Source of the DNA: Pontitalea aquivivens
GTDB lineage: Bacteria; Pseudomonadota; Alphaproteobacteria; Rhodobacterales; Rhodobacteraceae
Direction of reading: 5' to 3'
Length of the DNA: 64,000 nt
Assembly: GCF_046507575.1 (NCBI RefSeq)
Contig: NZ_JBKFEY010000001.1
Coordinates: 62,001-126,000 of the forward strand
In this document: in pieces, positions 9,213-16,632 of the stretch
Layout of the letters: each line of letters opens with the position of its first letter
How positions within the stretch are numbered: the first letter of the stretch is position 1
Translations under genes and position numbers: made by a program
Notes under the pieces: generated by a model
What the model was told of the DNA's origin: nothing
Databases searched by the model: none
Seen by the model: only the letters and a program-made list of their open reading frames with translations

Positions 9213-10082
9213 ATGTACGCCCCCGCCCGCGCCTATCGTTCGGTGCTCTACATTCCTGGCTCGAAAGAGCGTGCGCTGGAAAAGGCGCGGGACCTGGCCT
9301 GCGATGCGATCATCTTCGATCTGGAAGATGCGGTCGCGGTCGAGGAAAAGGCCAATGCCCGCGCGCTTCTGGCGCAGACCCTGACCACGGCCGATTATGG
9401 CGCGCGCGCGCGTATCGTGCGGGTGAACGGGCTGGATACCGAATGGGGGCGCGACGATCTGGTTGCCTTTGCCGCCGCGGTCAAGGCCGGGGCAAGGGTC
9501 GACGCGGTGCTGATCCCCAAGGTCTCAAAAGTCGCCGATCTGGATGCGGTGGCCGAGCTGATCCCCGCCGTGCCGCTTTGGGCGATGATGGAAACCGCGC
9601 TTGGCATGCTGAACGCGGCCGGGATCGCTGCCCATCCGCGGCTGCAGGGCATGGTGATGGGCACCAATGACCTGGCCAAGGAACTGGGCAGCCGCTTCCG
9701 CCCGGACCGTCTGGCGATGCAGGCGGGGCTGGGGCTGTGCCTGCTGGCCGCGCGCGCGCATGGGCGGATCATCATCGACGGGGTCTACAATGCCTTCAAG
9801 GATGACGACGGCTTGCGCGCCGAATGCGACCAGGGCCGCGACATGGGCTTTGATGGCAAGACCCTGATCCACCCGGCGCAGCTGGACATCGCCAACGCCG
9901 CCTTTGCCCCGTCCGAGGCCGAGATCGACCTGGCCCGCCGCCAGATCGCAGCCTTCGACGCGGCGCAGCGCCAGGGGCAGGGCGTTGCGGTCGTGGATGG
10001 CAAGATCGTGGAAAACCTGCATATCGTGACCGCGCGGCAGATGCTTGCGAAGGCAGAGGCCATCGCCGCGATGGGCATGTGA
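9213..10082 (+). CDS. mcl2: (3S)-malyl-CoA thioesterase-type HpcH/CitE protein
   Basis: 289 aa, HpcH/HpaI aldolase and citrate-lyase-beta superfamily. Visible marks are YRSVLYIPGSKERALEKA, the metal-site FDLEDAV (residues 35-41), RVNGLDT, METALGML and MGTNDLAKELG. The combination of this N-terminus, its length and its position beside mch and sdh matches R. sphaeroides Mcl2, which hydrolyses (3S)-malyl-CoA to malate and CoA at the end of the ethylmalonyl-CoA pathway. A general CoA-ester lyase is the alternative. I choose ATG 9213, preceded by GAGGAGA, over an in-frame ATG at 9156. The following NnrU-like gene starts 11 bp downstream. Confidence 0.85.
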   Translation: MYAPARAYRSVLYIPGSKERALEKARDLACDAIIFDLEDAVAVEEKANARALLAQTLTTADYGARARIVRVNGLDTEWGRDDLVAFAAAVKAGARVDAVLIPKVSKVADLDAVAELIPAVPLWAMMETALGMLNAAGIAAHPRLQGMVMGTNDLAKELGSRFRPDRLAMQAGLGLCLLAARAHGRIIIDGVYNAFKDDDGLRAECDQGRDMGFDGKTLIHPAQLDIANAAFAPSEAEIDLARRQIAAFDAAQRQGQGVAVVDGKIVENLHIVTARQMLAKAEAIAAMGM

Positions 10083-10092
10083 GAGGTTTGCG

Positions 10093-10638
10093 ATGACTTT
10101 ACTGATCCTTGGCGTCCTGTTGTGGTCGCTGCCGCATCTGTTCAAGCGGCTGGCACCGCAGGCGCGTACCGCGATGGGGCCGCAGGGGCGCGCGATGGTG
10201 GGCGGCCTTGTGGCGATATCGGTCGTGCTGATGGTGATCGGCTACCGTGCCGCCGATGGGGCGGTTTATTGGGACCGCAGCCCCGCGTTGGTGGGGATCA
10301 ACAACCTGCTGATGCTGGGCTCGGTCTATCTGTTCGCCGCGGCGGGGATGAAGACGGCCCTGGCGCGCAGGATCCGCCATCCGATGCAGATCGGTTTCCT
10401 GCTGTGGTCGGTCGCGCATCTGCTGGTCAACGGTGATGTGCCTTCCTTCGTGCTGTTCGGCGGGCTGGCGGTCTGGGCACTGGCCGGGATCGCGCTGATC
10501 AACCGGGCCGAGCCGCGCTGGACCCCGCCGGTGGGCAAGGGCGGCAAGATGGAACTTTTCGCAGTTCTGGGCACCGTGATCGTCTTTGGTGCGATTGCCG
10601 GGCTGCATTACGCGCTGGGCTATCCTGCATTCGGGTGA
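10093..10638 (+). CDS. NnrU-family integral membrane protein
   Basis: 181 aa with about five membrane segments. The N-terminus MTLLILGVLLWSLPHLFKRL and the internal HPMQIGFLLWSVAHLLVNGD match the NnrU family (related to Isd11/MAPEG-like NnrU near nitric oxide reductase genes). Despite the name, no denitrification gene is nearby, so a direct link to NO metabolism is not supported here. ATG 10093 follows GAGAGGTTTGCG and starts 10 bp after the mcl2 stop. It is part of the mcl2-nnrU-DUF1737-mch transcription unit. Confidence 0.85.
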   Translation: MTLLILGVLLWSLPHLFKRLAPQARTAMGPQGRAMVGGLVAISVVLMVIGYRAADGAVYWDRSPALVGINNLLMLGSVYLFAAAGMKTALARRIRHPMQIGFLLWSVAHLLVNGDVPSFVLFGGLAVWALAGIALINRAEPRWTPPVGKGGKMELFAVLGTVIVFGAIAGLHYALGYPAFG

Positions 10639-10642
10639 GGGC

Positions 10643-10846
10643 ATGAAACTGTATCGTCTGCTGACCGGGGATGACACTTCGGCCTTCTGCCACAAGGTTA
10701 GTCTGGCCCTGTCGAAAGGGTGGGAGCTGCATGGCAGCCCCGCCTATGCCTTTGACGCGGCCAAGGGGGTGATGCGCTGTGCGCAGGCCGTGGTGAAAGA
10801 GGTTCCGGGCGACTACCACCCCGATCTGAAACTGGGAGAGCAGTAA
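10643..10846 (+). CDS. Small DUF1737-domain protein
   Basis: 67 aa (MKLYRLLTGDDTSAFCHKVS...). The segment SLALSKGWELHGSPAYAFD is characteristic of DUF1737, a small domain of unknown function common in Rhodobacterales. ATG 10643 lies 4 bp after the NnrU stop and overlaps a GTGAGGGC ribosome site. The stop lies 1 bp before the mch start, so it is translationally coupled to mesaconyl-CoA hydratase. No signal peptide or membrane segment is present, so the protein is probably cytosolic. Confidence 0.85.
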   Translation: MKLYRLLTGDDTSAFCHKVSLALSKGWELHGSPAYAFDAAKGVMRCAQAVVKEVPGDYHPDLKLGEQ

Positions 10847-10847
10847 G

Positions 10848-11879
10848 ATGAAGACCAATCCGGGCCGTTTCTTCGAGGATTACCGCGTGGGGCAGGTGAT
10901 TTCCCATGCCGTGCCGCGCACCGTGGCCGAGGGGGAGCGGGCGCTTTATCACGCGCTTTATCCGGCGCGGGGGGCGATCTGTTCCTCGGACGAATTCGCG
11001 GCGCGCTGCGGGCTGGATGGCTCGCCGGTGGATGATCTGATCGCGTTCCATGTGGTCTTTGGCAAGACGGTGCCGGATGTGTCGCTGAACGCGGTCGCCA
11101 ACCTGGGCTATGCCGAGGGGCGCTGGCTGGTGCCGGTCTATCCGGGCGACACGCTGCGGTCGGTCTCTGAAGTGATTGGCCTCAGGCAGAATTCCAACGG
11201 AAAATCGGGCGTGGTCTATGTCCGCACCCGGGGGCTGAACCAGAATGACGAGCCGGTGCTGGAATATGTCCGCTGGGTCATGGTGCGCAAGCGCGATGCG
11301 GACGCGCCCGCGCCCGAGGAAGTGATCCCCACGCTGAAGAAAGTGGTGGCACCCGCCGATCTGGTGATCCCCGAGGGGCTGGATTTCAGCGATTACGATT
11401 TCACCCTTGCCGGCGAGCCGCACCGCTGGGGCGATTACGAGATCGGCGAAAAGATCGACCATGTCGATGGCGTGACCATCGAAGAGGCCGAACACATGAT
11501 TGCCACGCGCCTGTGGCAGAACACCGCCAAGGTGCATTTCGACGCGACCTTCCGCGAGGATGGCAAGCGGCTGATCTATGGCGGCCATGTGATCAGCATG
11601 GCCCGCGCGCTGTCGTTCAATGGCCTGGCAAATGCGCAGATGATCGTGGCGCTGAACGCCGGCGCGCATGCCAACCCCTGTTTCGCGGGCGATACCGTCA
11701 AGGCCTGGTCCGAGGTGCTGGACAAGGCGGAAACCGATGCCCCGGGCGTCGGGGCGATCCGGCTGCGGCTGGTGGCGGTCAAGCAGGGGGCGGCGCCCTT
11801 CGCGTTGAAGGGGGAAGATGGCAAATATGTCCCCGAGGTGCTGCTGGATCTGGATTACTGGGCGCTGATGCCGCGCTAG
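10848..11879 (+). CDS. mch: Mesaconyl-CoA hydratase (beta-methylmalyl-CoA dehydratase)
   Basis: 343 aa, a double hot-dog MaoC-type hydratase. It interconverts mesaconyl-C1-CoA and beta-methylmalyl-CoA in the ethylmalonyl-CoA pathway for acetyl-CoA assimilation. The N-terminus MKTNPGRFFEDYRVGQVI and segments such as FGKTVPDVSLNAVANLGYAE, EEAEHMIATRL and YGGHVISMARALSFNGLANA match, from memory, the characterised R. sphaeroides enzyme closely. It is the last gene of the mcl2 unit, ends at a strong terminator, and lies directly upstream of sdhCDAB. Confidence 0.95.
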   Translation: MKTNPGRFFEDYRVGQVISHAVPRTVAEGERALYHALYPARGAICSSDEFAARCGLDGSPVDDLIAFHVVFGKTVPDVSLNAVANLGYAEGRWLVPVYPGDTLRSVSEVIGLRQNSNGKSGVVYVRTRGLNQNDEPVLEYVRWVMVRKRDADAPAPEEVIPTLKKVVAPADLVIPEGLDFSDYDFTLAGEPHRWGDYEIGEKIDHVDGVTIEEAEHMIATRLWQNTAKVHFDATFREDGKRLIYGGHVISMARALSFNGLANAQMIVALNAGAHANPCFAGDTVKAWSEVLDKAETDAPGVGAIRLRLVAVKQGAAPFALKGEDGKYVPEVLLDLDYWALMPR

Positions 11880-11908
11880 GGGTGCGGGGCCGATCAGGCG
11901 GGTTCTGG

Positions 11909-11938
11909 ACGGGCCGGCACCTGGGTGCCGGCCCGTTT
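11909..11938 (+). terminator. Rho-independent terminator after mch
   Basis: Perfect 13-bp stem (ACGGGCCGGCACC / GGTGCCGGCCCGT) with a very short loop, followed by TTTC. It lies 30 bp after the mch stop and insulates the mcl2-mch unit from the sdh promoter. Confidence 0.88.
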
Positions 11939-11940
11939 CA

Positions 11941-12185
11941 TGCCTGAGTCGAGCCTGGCCGGGTCGCCCCCCCCTGTCAGCGTTAACATGTGATCACGCG
12001 CCGGAAATTTGTGATCACAAATCATTTTTTCTGGCCATTGCCCCCGGCAAATGCGGATTTTGCCCCTGATGCGCGCGTGACTTGGGCGAAATATGCGTTA
12101 TTGAGTTAGTCGAAAATCCAGCCAGCCCCCGCCCAGTCAGCCCTGCGCTTCCGACGGCCGGGGCCAAGCGACAGAGGGACCCAAA
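11941..12185 (+). promoter_or_regulatory. sdh promoter region with paired palindromes
   Basis: No gene in this 245-bp stretch. It holds TGTGATCACG at 11989-11998 and the perfect 16-bp palindrome ATTTGTGATCACAAAT at 12007-12022. Their core centres are 21 bp apart, exactly as upstream of sucC, and the spacer again contains CGGAAA. A GTTAAC hexamer lies just upstream at 11982-11987. A possible promoter (TTGGGC near 12083, an AT-rich stretch through TTATTG) lies closer to sdhC, but I cannot fix it. The pair sits about 165-195 bp before the sdhC ATG. Confidence 0.75.
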
Positions 12186-12569
12186 ATGGCTGACGTGAAA
12201 CGGGTTGAACGGCCCCTTTCCCCCCATCTGCAGATCTACCGCCCGCAGTTGACCTCGATCACCTCGATCCTGACGCGGATCACCGGCAACGCGCTGATCG
12301 TGGGCGTGCTGCTGGCGGTGTGGTGGCTGCTTGCGGCCGCGACCAGCGCGGAATATTTCGCCACCGCCAACGCGGTTGCGACCTCGTGGTTCGGGGATCT
12401 GGTCTTCACCGGCTCGCTCTGGGCGGTGTGGTATCACTTCCTGGCCGGGCTGCGGCACCTGTATTTCGATGCCGGCAAGGGCCTTGAAATCGGGACCGCC
12501 GAAAAGCTGGGCTGGGCCTGCATCATCGGTTCGGTCGTTCTGACGATCATCACCATCATTCTGGTCTGA
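12186..12569 (+). CDS. sdhC: Succinate dehydrogenase cytochrome b556 subunit
   Basis: 127-aa membrane anchor of complex II with three transmembrane helices. It starts MADVKRVERPLSPHLQIYRPQ (PLSPHLQIY is the family signature). The likely haem b ligand is the histidine in GLRHLYFDAGKG. With SdhD it binds ubiquinone and passes electrons from the SdhB iron-sulfur clusters. It is the first gene of the sdh operon and is controlled by the palindrome-bearing upstream region. A GAGGG ribosome site precedes ATG 12186. Confidence 0.97.
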   Translation: MADVKRVERPLSPHLQIYRPQLTSITSILTRITGNALIVGVLLAVWWLLAAATSAEYFATANAVATSWFGDLVFTGSLWAVWYHFLAGLRHLYFDAGKGLEIGTAEKLGWACIIGSVVLTIITIILV

Positions 12570-12578
12570 GGGGGCAAC

Positions 12579-12950
12579 ATGCGTTACCTGACCGATCGCA
12601 AACGGGCCGAGGGCAAGGGCGCCTCGGGGACCGGGACCGAACATCACTGGTTCATGACCGTGACCGCCGTGGCGCTGGCCTTTCTGGTGCCGGTCTTCCT
12701 GATCATCTTTGGCCGCGCGCTGGGGCAGGGGCAGGAACAGGTGGTCGCCACCTTCGCGCGCCCCTTCCCGGCCATCGTCACCGCGCTGACGCTGTTCGTG
12801 GCGATGCGTCATTTCGCCAAGGGCGCGCAGATCATGATCGAGGATTACGCCCGCGGCACCGCGCGCAAGATCGGTATCATCGCGGTGACTTCGCTTTCTT
12901 ATGCGGTGATTGCCACCGGGCTTTTCGCGCTGGCCAAGATCGCGCTCTGA
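12579..12950 (+). CDS. sdhD: Succinate dehydrogenase membrane anchor subunit
   Basis: 123 aa with three membrane helices. It shows the SdhD features of a polar N-terminus ending in HHWFMTVTAVAL and the segment MRHFAKGAQIMIEDYARG, whose H and D-Y residues correspond to the haem/quinone side. It begins 9 bp after sdhC with a GAGGGGG ribosome site, and sdhA follows 12 bp downstream. It completes the quinone-binding domain of complex II. Confidence 0.95.
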   Translation: MRYLTDRKRAEGKGASGTGTEHHWFMTVTAVALAFLVPVFLIIFGRALGQGQEQVVATFARPFPAIVTALTLFVAMRHFAKGAQIMIEDYARGTARKIGIIAVTSLSYAVIATGLFALAKIAL

Positions 12951-12962
12951 AGGAACTGAAAG

Positions 12963-14768
12963 ATGGCAGCTTACACATACGAGACGCATGATTATGACGT
13001 CGTGGTGGTCGGTGCCGGCGGCGCGGGCCTGCGCGCCACGCTGGGCATGGCGGAACAGGGCCTGCGCACGGCCTGCGTGACCAAGGTTTTCCCGACCCGT
13101 TCGCACACCGTTGCGGCCCAGGGCGGCATCGCGGCGTCGCTTTCCAACATGGGGCCGGACCACTGGCAGTGGCACATGTTCGACACGGTCAAGGGCTCGG
13201 ACTGGCTGGGCGATACCGACGCGATGGAATATCTTGCGCGTGAGGCGCCCAAGGCGGTTTACGAACTGGAACATTACGGCGTGCCGTTTTCGCGTACCGA
13301 AGAGGGCAAGATCTATCAGCGCCCCTTCGGCGGTCACACCACCGAATTCGGCGACGGGCCGCCGGTGCAGCGCACCTGTGCCGCCGCCGACCGCACCGGC
13401 CACGCGATCCTGCACACGCTTTACGGTCAAAGCCTGAAGCAGAAGGCCGAATTCTTCATCGAATATTTCGCCATCGACCTGATCATGTCGGAAGATGGCG
13501 TCTGCCAGGGTGTCGTCTGCTGGAAGCTGGATGACGGCACGATGCATGTGTTCAACGCCAAGATGGTGGTGCTGGCCACGGGCGGCTATGGCCGCGCCTA
13601 TTTCAGCGCGACCTCGGCCCATACCTGCACCGGCGACGGCGGCGGCATGGTGGCGCGCGCGGGCCTTGCGCTGCAGGATATGGAATTCGTGCAGTTCCAT
13701 CCGACCGGCATCTATGGCTCGGGCTGTCTGATCACCGAGGGCGCGCGCGGCGAGGGTGGTTACCTGACCAACTCGGAAGGTGAGCGGTTCATGGAACGCT
13801 ATGCGCCGCATTACAAGGACCTGGCGCCGCGCGATTACGTCTCGCGTTGCATGACGATGGAAATCCGCGAAGGCCGCGGCGTGGGCGAGGGCAAGGACCA
13901 CATCCACCTGAACCTGTCGCACCTGCCGGCCGAGGCGCTGGCCGAACGTCTGCCGGGCATTTCGGAATCGGCCAAGATCTTTGCCGGCGTCGATGTGACC
14001 AAGGAACCGATCCCGGTCCTGCCGACGGTGCACTACAACATGGGCGGCATTCCCACCAACTACTGGGGCGAGGTGCTGAACCCCACCGCCGAAAACCCCA
14101 CCGCGATCGTGCCGGGCCTGATGGCCGTGGGCGAGGCGGGCTGTGCCAGCGTGCACGGGGCGAACCGCCTGGGGTCGAACTCGCTGATCGACCTGGTGGT
14201 GTTCGGCCGCGCCGCGGCGATCCGTGCGGGTCAGGTTGTGGATCGCGCCAAGGGCAATCCCACGCTGAACCAGGCCGGGATCGACAATGCCTTTGACCGT
14301 TTCGACGGGTTGCGCCATGCCAGGGGCACCATGCCCACCGCCGAACTGCGCCTTGAGATGCAAAAGACGATGCAGGCCGATGCCGCCGTATTCCGCACTG
14401 ACAAGACGCTGAAGGAAGGCGCTGAAAAGATGACCGCGATCGCCGCCAAGATGGACGATCTGCACGTCACCGACCGCAGCCTGATCTGGAACAGCGACCT
14501 GATGGAAACGCTGGAACTGACCAACCTGATGCCCAATGCGCTGGCCACCATCGTCGGTGCCGAGGCGCGCAAGGAATCCCGTGGCGCCCATGCGTCCGAG
14601 GATCACACCACGCGCGACGATGAAAACTGGCGGGTCCACACCGTCAGCCGCGTCGATGGCAACAAGGTGGCGCTGTCCTACCGTCCGGTCATCACCGACC
14701 CGCTGACGACCGAGGCCGAGGGCGGTATCAGCCTGGCCAGGATCGCGCCGAAGGCGCGCACCTTCTGA
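12963..14768 (+). CDS. sdhA: Succinate dehydrogenase flavoprotein subunit
   Basis: 601 aa, full length. It oxidises succinate to fumarate using covalent FAD. The N-terminal dinucleotide motif is VVVGAGGAGLRA (residues 14-25). The FAD-linking histidine is H48 in TRSHTVAAQGG. HPTGIYGSGCLITEGARGEGG, followed by the active-site arginine region, lies mid-protein, and NMGGIPTNYWG plus GANRLGSNSLIDLVVFG are present. ATG 12963 follows AAGGAAC. The next gene is not sdhB but a small lipoprotein gene that starts 2 bp after this stop. Confidence 0.98.
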   Translation: MAAYTYETHDYDVVVVGAGGAGLRATLGMAEQGLRTACVTKVFPTRSHTVAAQGGIAASLSNMGPDHWQWHMFDTVKGSDWLGDTDAMEYLAREAPKAVYELEHYGVPFSRTEEGKIYQRPFGGHTTEFGDGPPVQRTCAAADRTGHAILHTLYGQSLKQKAEFFIEYFAIDLIMSEDGVCQGVVCWKLDDGTMHVFNAKMVVLATGGYGRAYFSATSAHTCTGDGGGMVARAGLALQDMEFVQFHPTGIYGSGCLITEGARGEGGYLTNSEGERFMERYAPHYKDLAPRDYVSRCMTMEIREGRGVGEGKDHIHLNLSHLPAEALAERLPGISESAKIFAGVDVTKEPIPVLPTVHYNMGGIPTNYWGEVLNPTAENPTAIVPGLMAVGEAGCASVHGANRLGSNSLIDLVVFGRAAAIRAGQVVDRAKGNPTLNQAGIDNAFDRFDGLRHARGTMPTAELRLEMQKTMQADAAVFRTDKTLKEGAEKMTAIAAKMDDLHVTDRSLIWNSDLMETLELTNLMPNALATIVGAEARKESRGAHASEDHTTRDDENWRVHTVSRVDGNKVALSYRPVITDPLTTEAEGGISLARIAPKARTF

Positions 14769-14770
14769 TC

Positions 14771-15076
14771 ATGGGCGGCGCGCGGGCATATCTCGGCCTT
14801 GCGGCGGTTCTGCTGGGGGCGGGCTGCGCGCCCGTCCCGGTGGAACGCGCCGAAGAGATTTGCCTGCGCGAAGCCGAACTTGCGCAGCGCCCGCGCGGCA
14901 CGCTGGCGCTTGGTGTCACCTCGGAAAGGGGCACCAGCGGTAGCCTGGGGCTGGAAATCTCATCCGACTATCTGATGGGCCGCGACCCTGCCGAGGTGTA
15001 TAACCGCTGCGTTTTCAACAAATCCGGCCAGTTTCCGACGCGGCCGCTTTATTCCCGTACTGACTGGAAGGGATAA
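14771..15076 (+). CDS. Small lipoprotein encoded inside the sdh operon
   Basis: 101 aa. The N-terminus MGGARAYLGLAAVLLGAGCAPVP is a lipoprotein signal with lipobox LGAGC, cysteine near residue 19. The mature part has two more cysteines (EICLREAEL and YNRCVFNKSG) that could pair. I do not recognise a domain. It starts 2 bp after sdhA and ends 3 bp before sdhB, so it must be cotranscribed and probably coupled. I recall a hypothetical gene at the same place in R. sphaeroides, which would make it a conserved part of the operon. A role in complex II assembly or the envelope is only a guess. Confidence 0.85.
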   Translation: MGGARAYLGLAAVLLGAGCAPVPVERAEEICLREAELAQRPRGTLALGVTSERGTSGSLGLEISSDYLMGRDPAEVYNRCVFNKSGQFPTRPLYSRTDWKG

Positions 15077-15079
15077 CCC

Positions 15080-15856
15080 ATGGTTCAGCTCACGCTTCCC
15101 AAGAACTCGAAAATCCGCGTCGGCAAGACCTGGCCGAAGCCGGACGCCAGAAACGTCCGCAAGTTCCAGATCTATCGCTGGGACCCGGAAACCGGCGAAA
15201 ACCCCCGGGTCGACACCTATTTCATCGACATGGACAAGTGCGGCCCGATGGTTCTGGACGCGCTGATCAAGATCAAGAATGAAATCGACCCGACCCTGAC
15301 CTTCCGCCGGTCCTGCCGCGAAGGGATCTGCGGGTCCTGCGCGATGAACATCGACGGCATCAACACGCTGGCCTGCATCTATGGCCTGGATGAGATCAAG
15401 GGCGATGTGAAGATCTATCCGCTGCCGCACATGCCGGTGGTCAAGGACCTGATCCCGGACCTGACGCATTTCTATGCCCAGCATGCCAGCATCATGCCCT
15501 GGCTGGAAACCAAGACCAACCGCCCCGCCAAGGAATGGCGTCAGTCGATCGAGGATCGCAAGAAGCTGGACGGCCTGTATGAATGCGTGATGTGCGCCAG
15601 CTGCTCGACCTCGTGCCCGAGCTATTGGTGGAACGGCGACAAATACCTTGGCCCGGCGGCGCTGCTGCATGCCTACCGCTGGATCATCGACAGCCGCGAT
15701 GAGGCGACCGGCGAACGTCTGGATGCGCTGGAAGATCCCTTCAAGCTGTATCGTTGCCACACGATCATGAACTGCACCAAGACCTGTCCGAAGGGGCTGA
15801 ACCCGGCCAAGGCCATCGCCCATATCAAGAAGATGATGGTGGAACGGGTGGTCTGA
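15080..15856 (+). CDS. sdhB: Succinate dehydrogenase iron-sulfur subunit
   Basis: 258 aa. The three clusters are visible: [2Fe-2S] cysteines C79, C84, C87 and C99 (CREGICGSC); [4Fe-4S] C169, C172, C175 and C179 (CVMCASCSTSC); and [3Fe-4S] C226, C232 and C236 (CHTIMNCTKTC). It transfers electrons from SdhA to the quinone site formed by SdhC, SdhD and SdhB. ATG 15080 is preceded by GGAAGGGATAACCC. It is the last gene of the operon and is followed by a strong terminator. Confidence 0.98.
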   Translation: MVQLTLPKNSKIRVGKTWPKPDARNVRKFQIYRWDPETGENPRVDTYFIDMDKCGPMVLDALIKIKNEIDPTLTFRRSCREGICGSCAMNIDGINTLACIYGLDEIKGDVKIYPLPHMPVVKDLIPDLTHFYAQHASIMPWLETKTNRPAKEWRQSIEDRKKLDGLYECVMCASCSTSCPSYWWNGDKYLGPAALLHAYRWIIDSRDEATGERLDALEDPFKLYRCHTIMNCTKTCPKGLNPAKAIAHIKKMMVERVV

Positions 15857-15881
15857 TCCCCCGTTCCTGCCGCGATACTGC

Positions 15882-15909
15882 AAAGCCCCGGTTCTGCCGG
15901 GGCTTTTTG
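15882..15909 (+). terminator. Rho-independent terminator of the sdh operon
   Basis: Perfect 10-bp stem (AAAGCCCCGG / CCGGGGCTTT, loop TTCTG) running into TTTTTG, 26 bp after the sdhB stop. Confidence 0.93.
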
Positions 15910-15990
15910 CTGCATTGCAGAAAGCGCATGGCCCCGTTGCGTTGAACATCGTCGCAATCCGAACCGTTTGGTTTATATTGGCGGCAGGGA

Positions 15991-16015
15991 GGAACTCTGA
16001 AACCCGGAGAGTTCC
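15991..16015 (+). promoter_or_regulatory. Hairpin masking the ribosome site of a small ORF
   Basis: Perfect 8-bp inverted repeat GGAACTCT / AGAGTTCC with a 9-nt loop. The right arm ends on the base before ATG 16016. The only Shine-Dalgarno candidate (CGGAGAG, 16005-16011) lies partly in the loop and partly in the right arm, so folding should block translation. This could be a temperature- or ligand-responsive switch or a binding site for an RNA-binding protein. The structure is seen; the function is inferred. Confidence 0.55.
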
Positions 16016-16183
16016 ATGAGCAAGATCGTCAATCTGACCCGCGAATCCACGGCCGAAGCCGCCCCCGCGACCAAGGTGCCAGAGGAAACGCTGGCCTATT
16101 ACCGGCCCGAGGCACGGCCCGCCCCCGCGCCCGAAAGCCTGACTGCGCTTGACCAGATGTATGGCTATTACACCGCCGCCTGA
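16016..16183 (+). CDS. Small hypothetical protein (55 aa)
   Basis: Reads MSKIVNLTRESTAEAAPATK at the start, then a proline/alanine-rich linker, and ends LTALDQMYGYYTAA. No domain is recognised; the last 15 residues look like a conserved short motif (ALDQMYGYY) that I associate with small Rhodobacterales proteins, without proof. It has its own upstream region (TTTGGTTTATATTGG), a hairpin over its ribosome site, and a terminator 31 bp after its stop. It is therefore a self-contained transcription unit, which argues that it is real despite its size. No signal peptide or membrane segment is seen. Confidence 0.7.
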   Translation: MSKIVNLTRESTAEAAPATKVPEETLAYYRPEARPAPAPESLTALDQMYGYYTAA

Positions 16184-16213
16184 TGGCGGGACCTGAATGT
16201 GGTGACCTGTTGG

Positions 16214-16237
16214 CCCGGCCCCGGCGGCCGGGTTTTT
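16214..16237 (+). terminator. Terminator after the 55-aa ORF
   Basis: 7-bp stem CCCGGCC / GGCCGGG with loop CCGGC followed by TTTTT. It lies 31 bp after the stop at 16183 and faces the convergent ArsR gene. Confidence 0.8.
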
Positions 16238-16253
16238 CATGCGCCCCGCAGTA

Positions 16254-16601
16254 TCAACCGGCGTGCGGCTGGTTCAGTTCGCTTTCCAGGAACCGTTCGA
16301 AGGCGTCCAGGTCGATCGGGTCCACCTGACCGAAGCCGCGCATCCAGACCGCCGCGGCGCGCATCGCTTCGGGTTCCAGCTTGCACCATTTCACCCGACC
16401 GCGCTTTTCCTGCGCGATCAGCCCGGCCTCGGCCAGGATCGCCAGGTGCTTGGAAATCGCCGCCAGCGACATGGCGAAGGGCGCGGCCACATCGGTCACG
16501 GCCATGTCGTCCTCCAGCAGCATCGTCAGGATCGCGCGTCGCGTCGGGTCCGCAAGCGCGGCGAAGATCGCATCAAGGGGGGTGGGCGGGGCGCTGGTCA
16601 T
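16254..16601 (-). CDS. ArsR/SmtB-family winged-helix repressor
   Basis: 115 aa. ALADPTRRAILTMLLEDDMAVTDVA then SLAAISKHLAILAEAGLIAQEKRGR is the typical ArsR helix-turn-helix and wing. No metal-binding Cys cluster is visible, so it resembles the non-metal ArsR type often paired with an SRPBCC/AHSA1 gene. No such partner lies beside it here. I choose ATG 16601. Longer starts at 16640 and above would place the operator-like repeat 16633-16648 inside the coding region. It is convergent with the 55-aa ORF and lies between sdh and atp. Confidence 0.88.
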   Translation of the reverse strand: MTSAPPTPLDAIFAALADPTRRAILTMLLEDDMAVTDVAAPFAMSLAAISKHLAILAEAGLIAQEKRGRVKWCKLEPEAMRAAAVWMRGFGQVDPIDLDAFERFLESELNQPHAG

Positions 16602-16632
16602 GGGCCAGTCATGGGGCAGGCGCCGGGGATCG

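Noticed and set aside
12015..14639. 874-aa minus-strand ORF opposite sdhCDA
   Set aside because: Three well-conserved genes lie on the plus strand; the antisense product is low-complexity His/Arg/Gly-rich without motifs.
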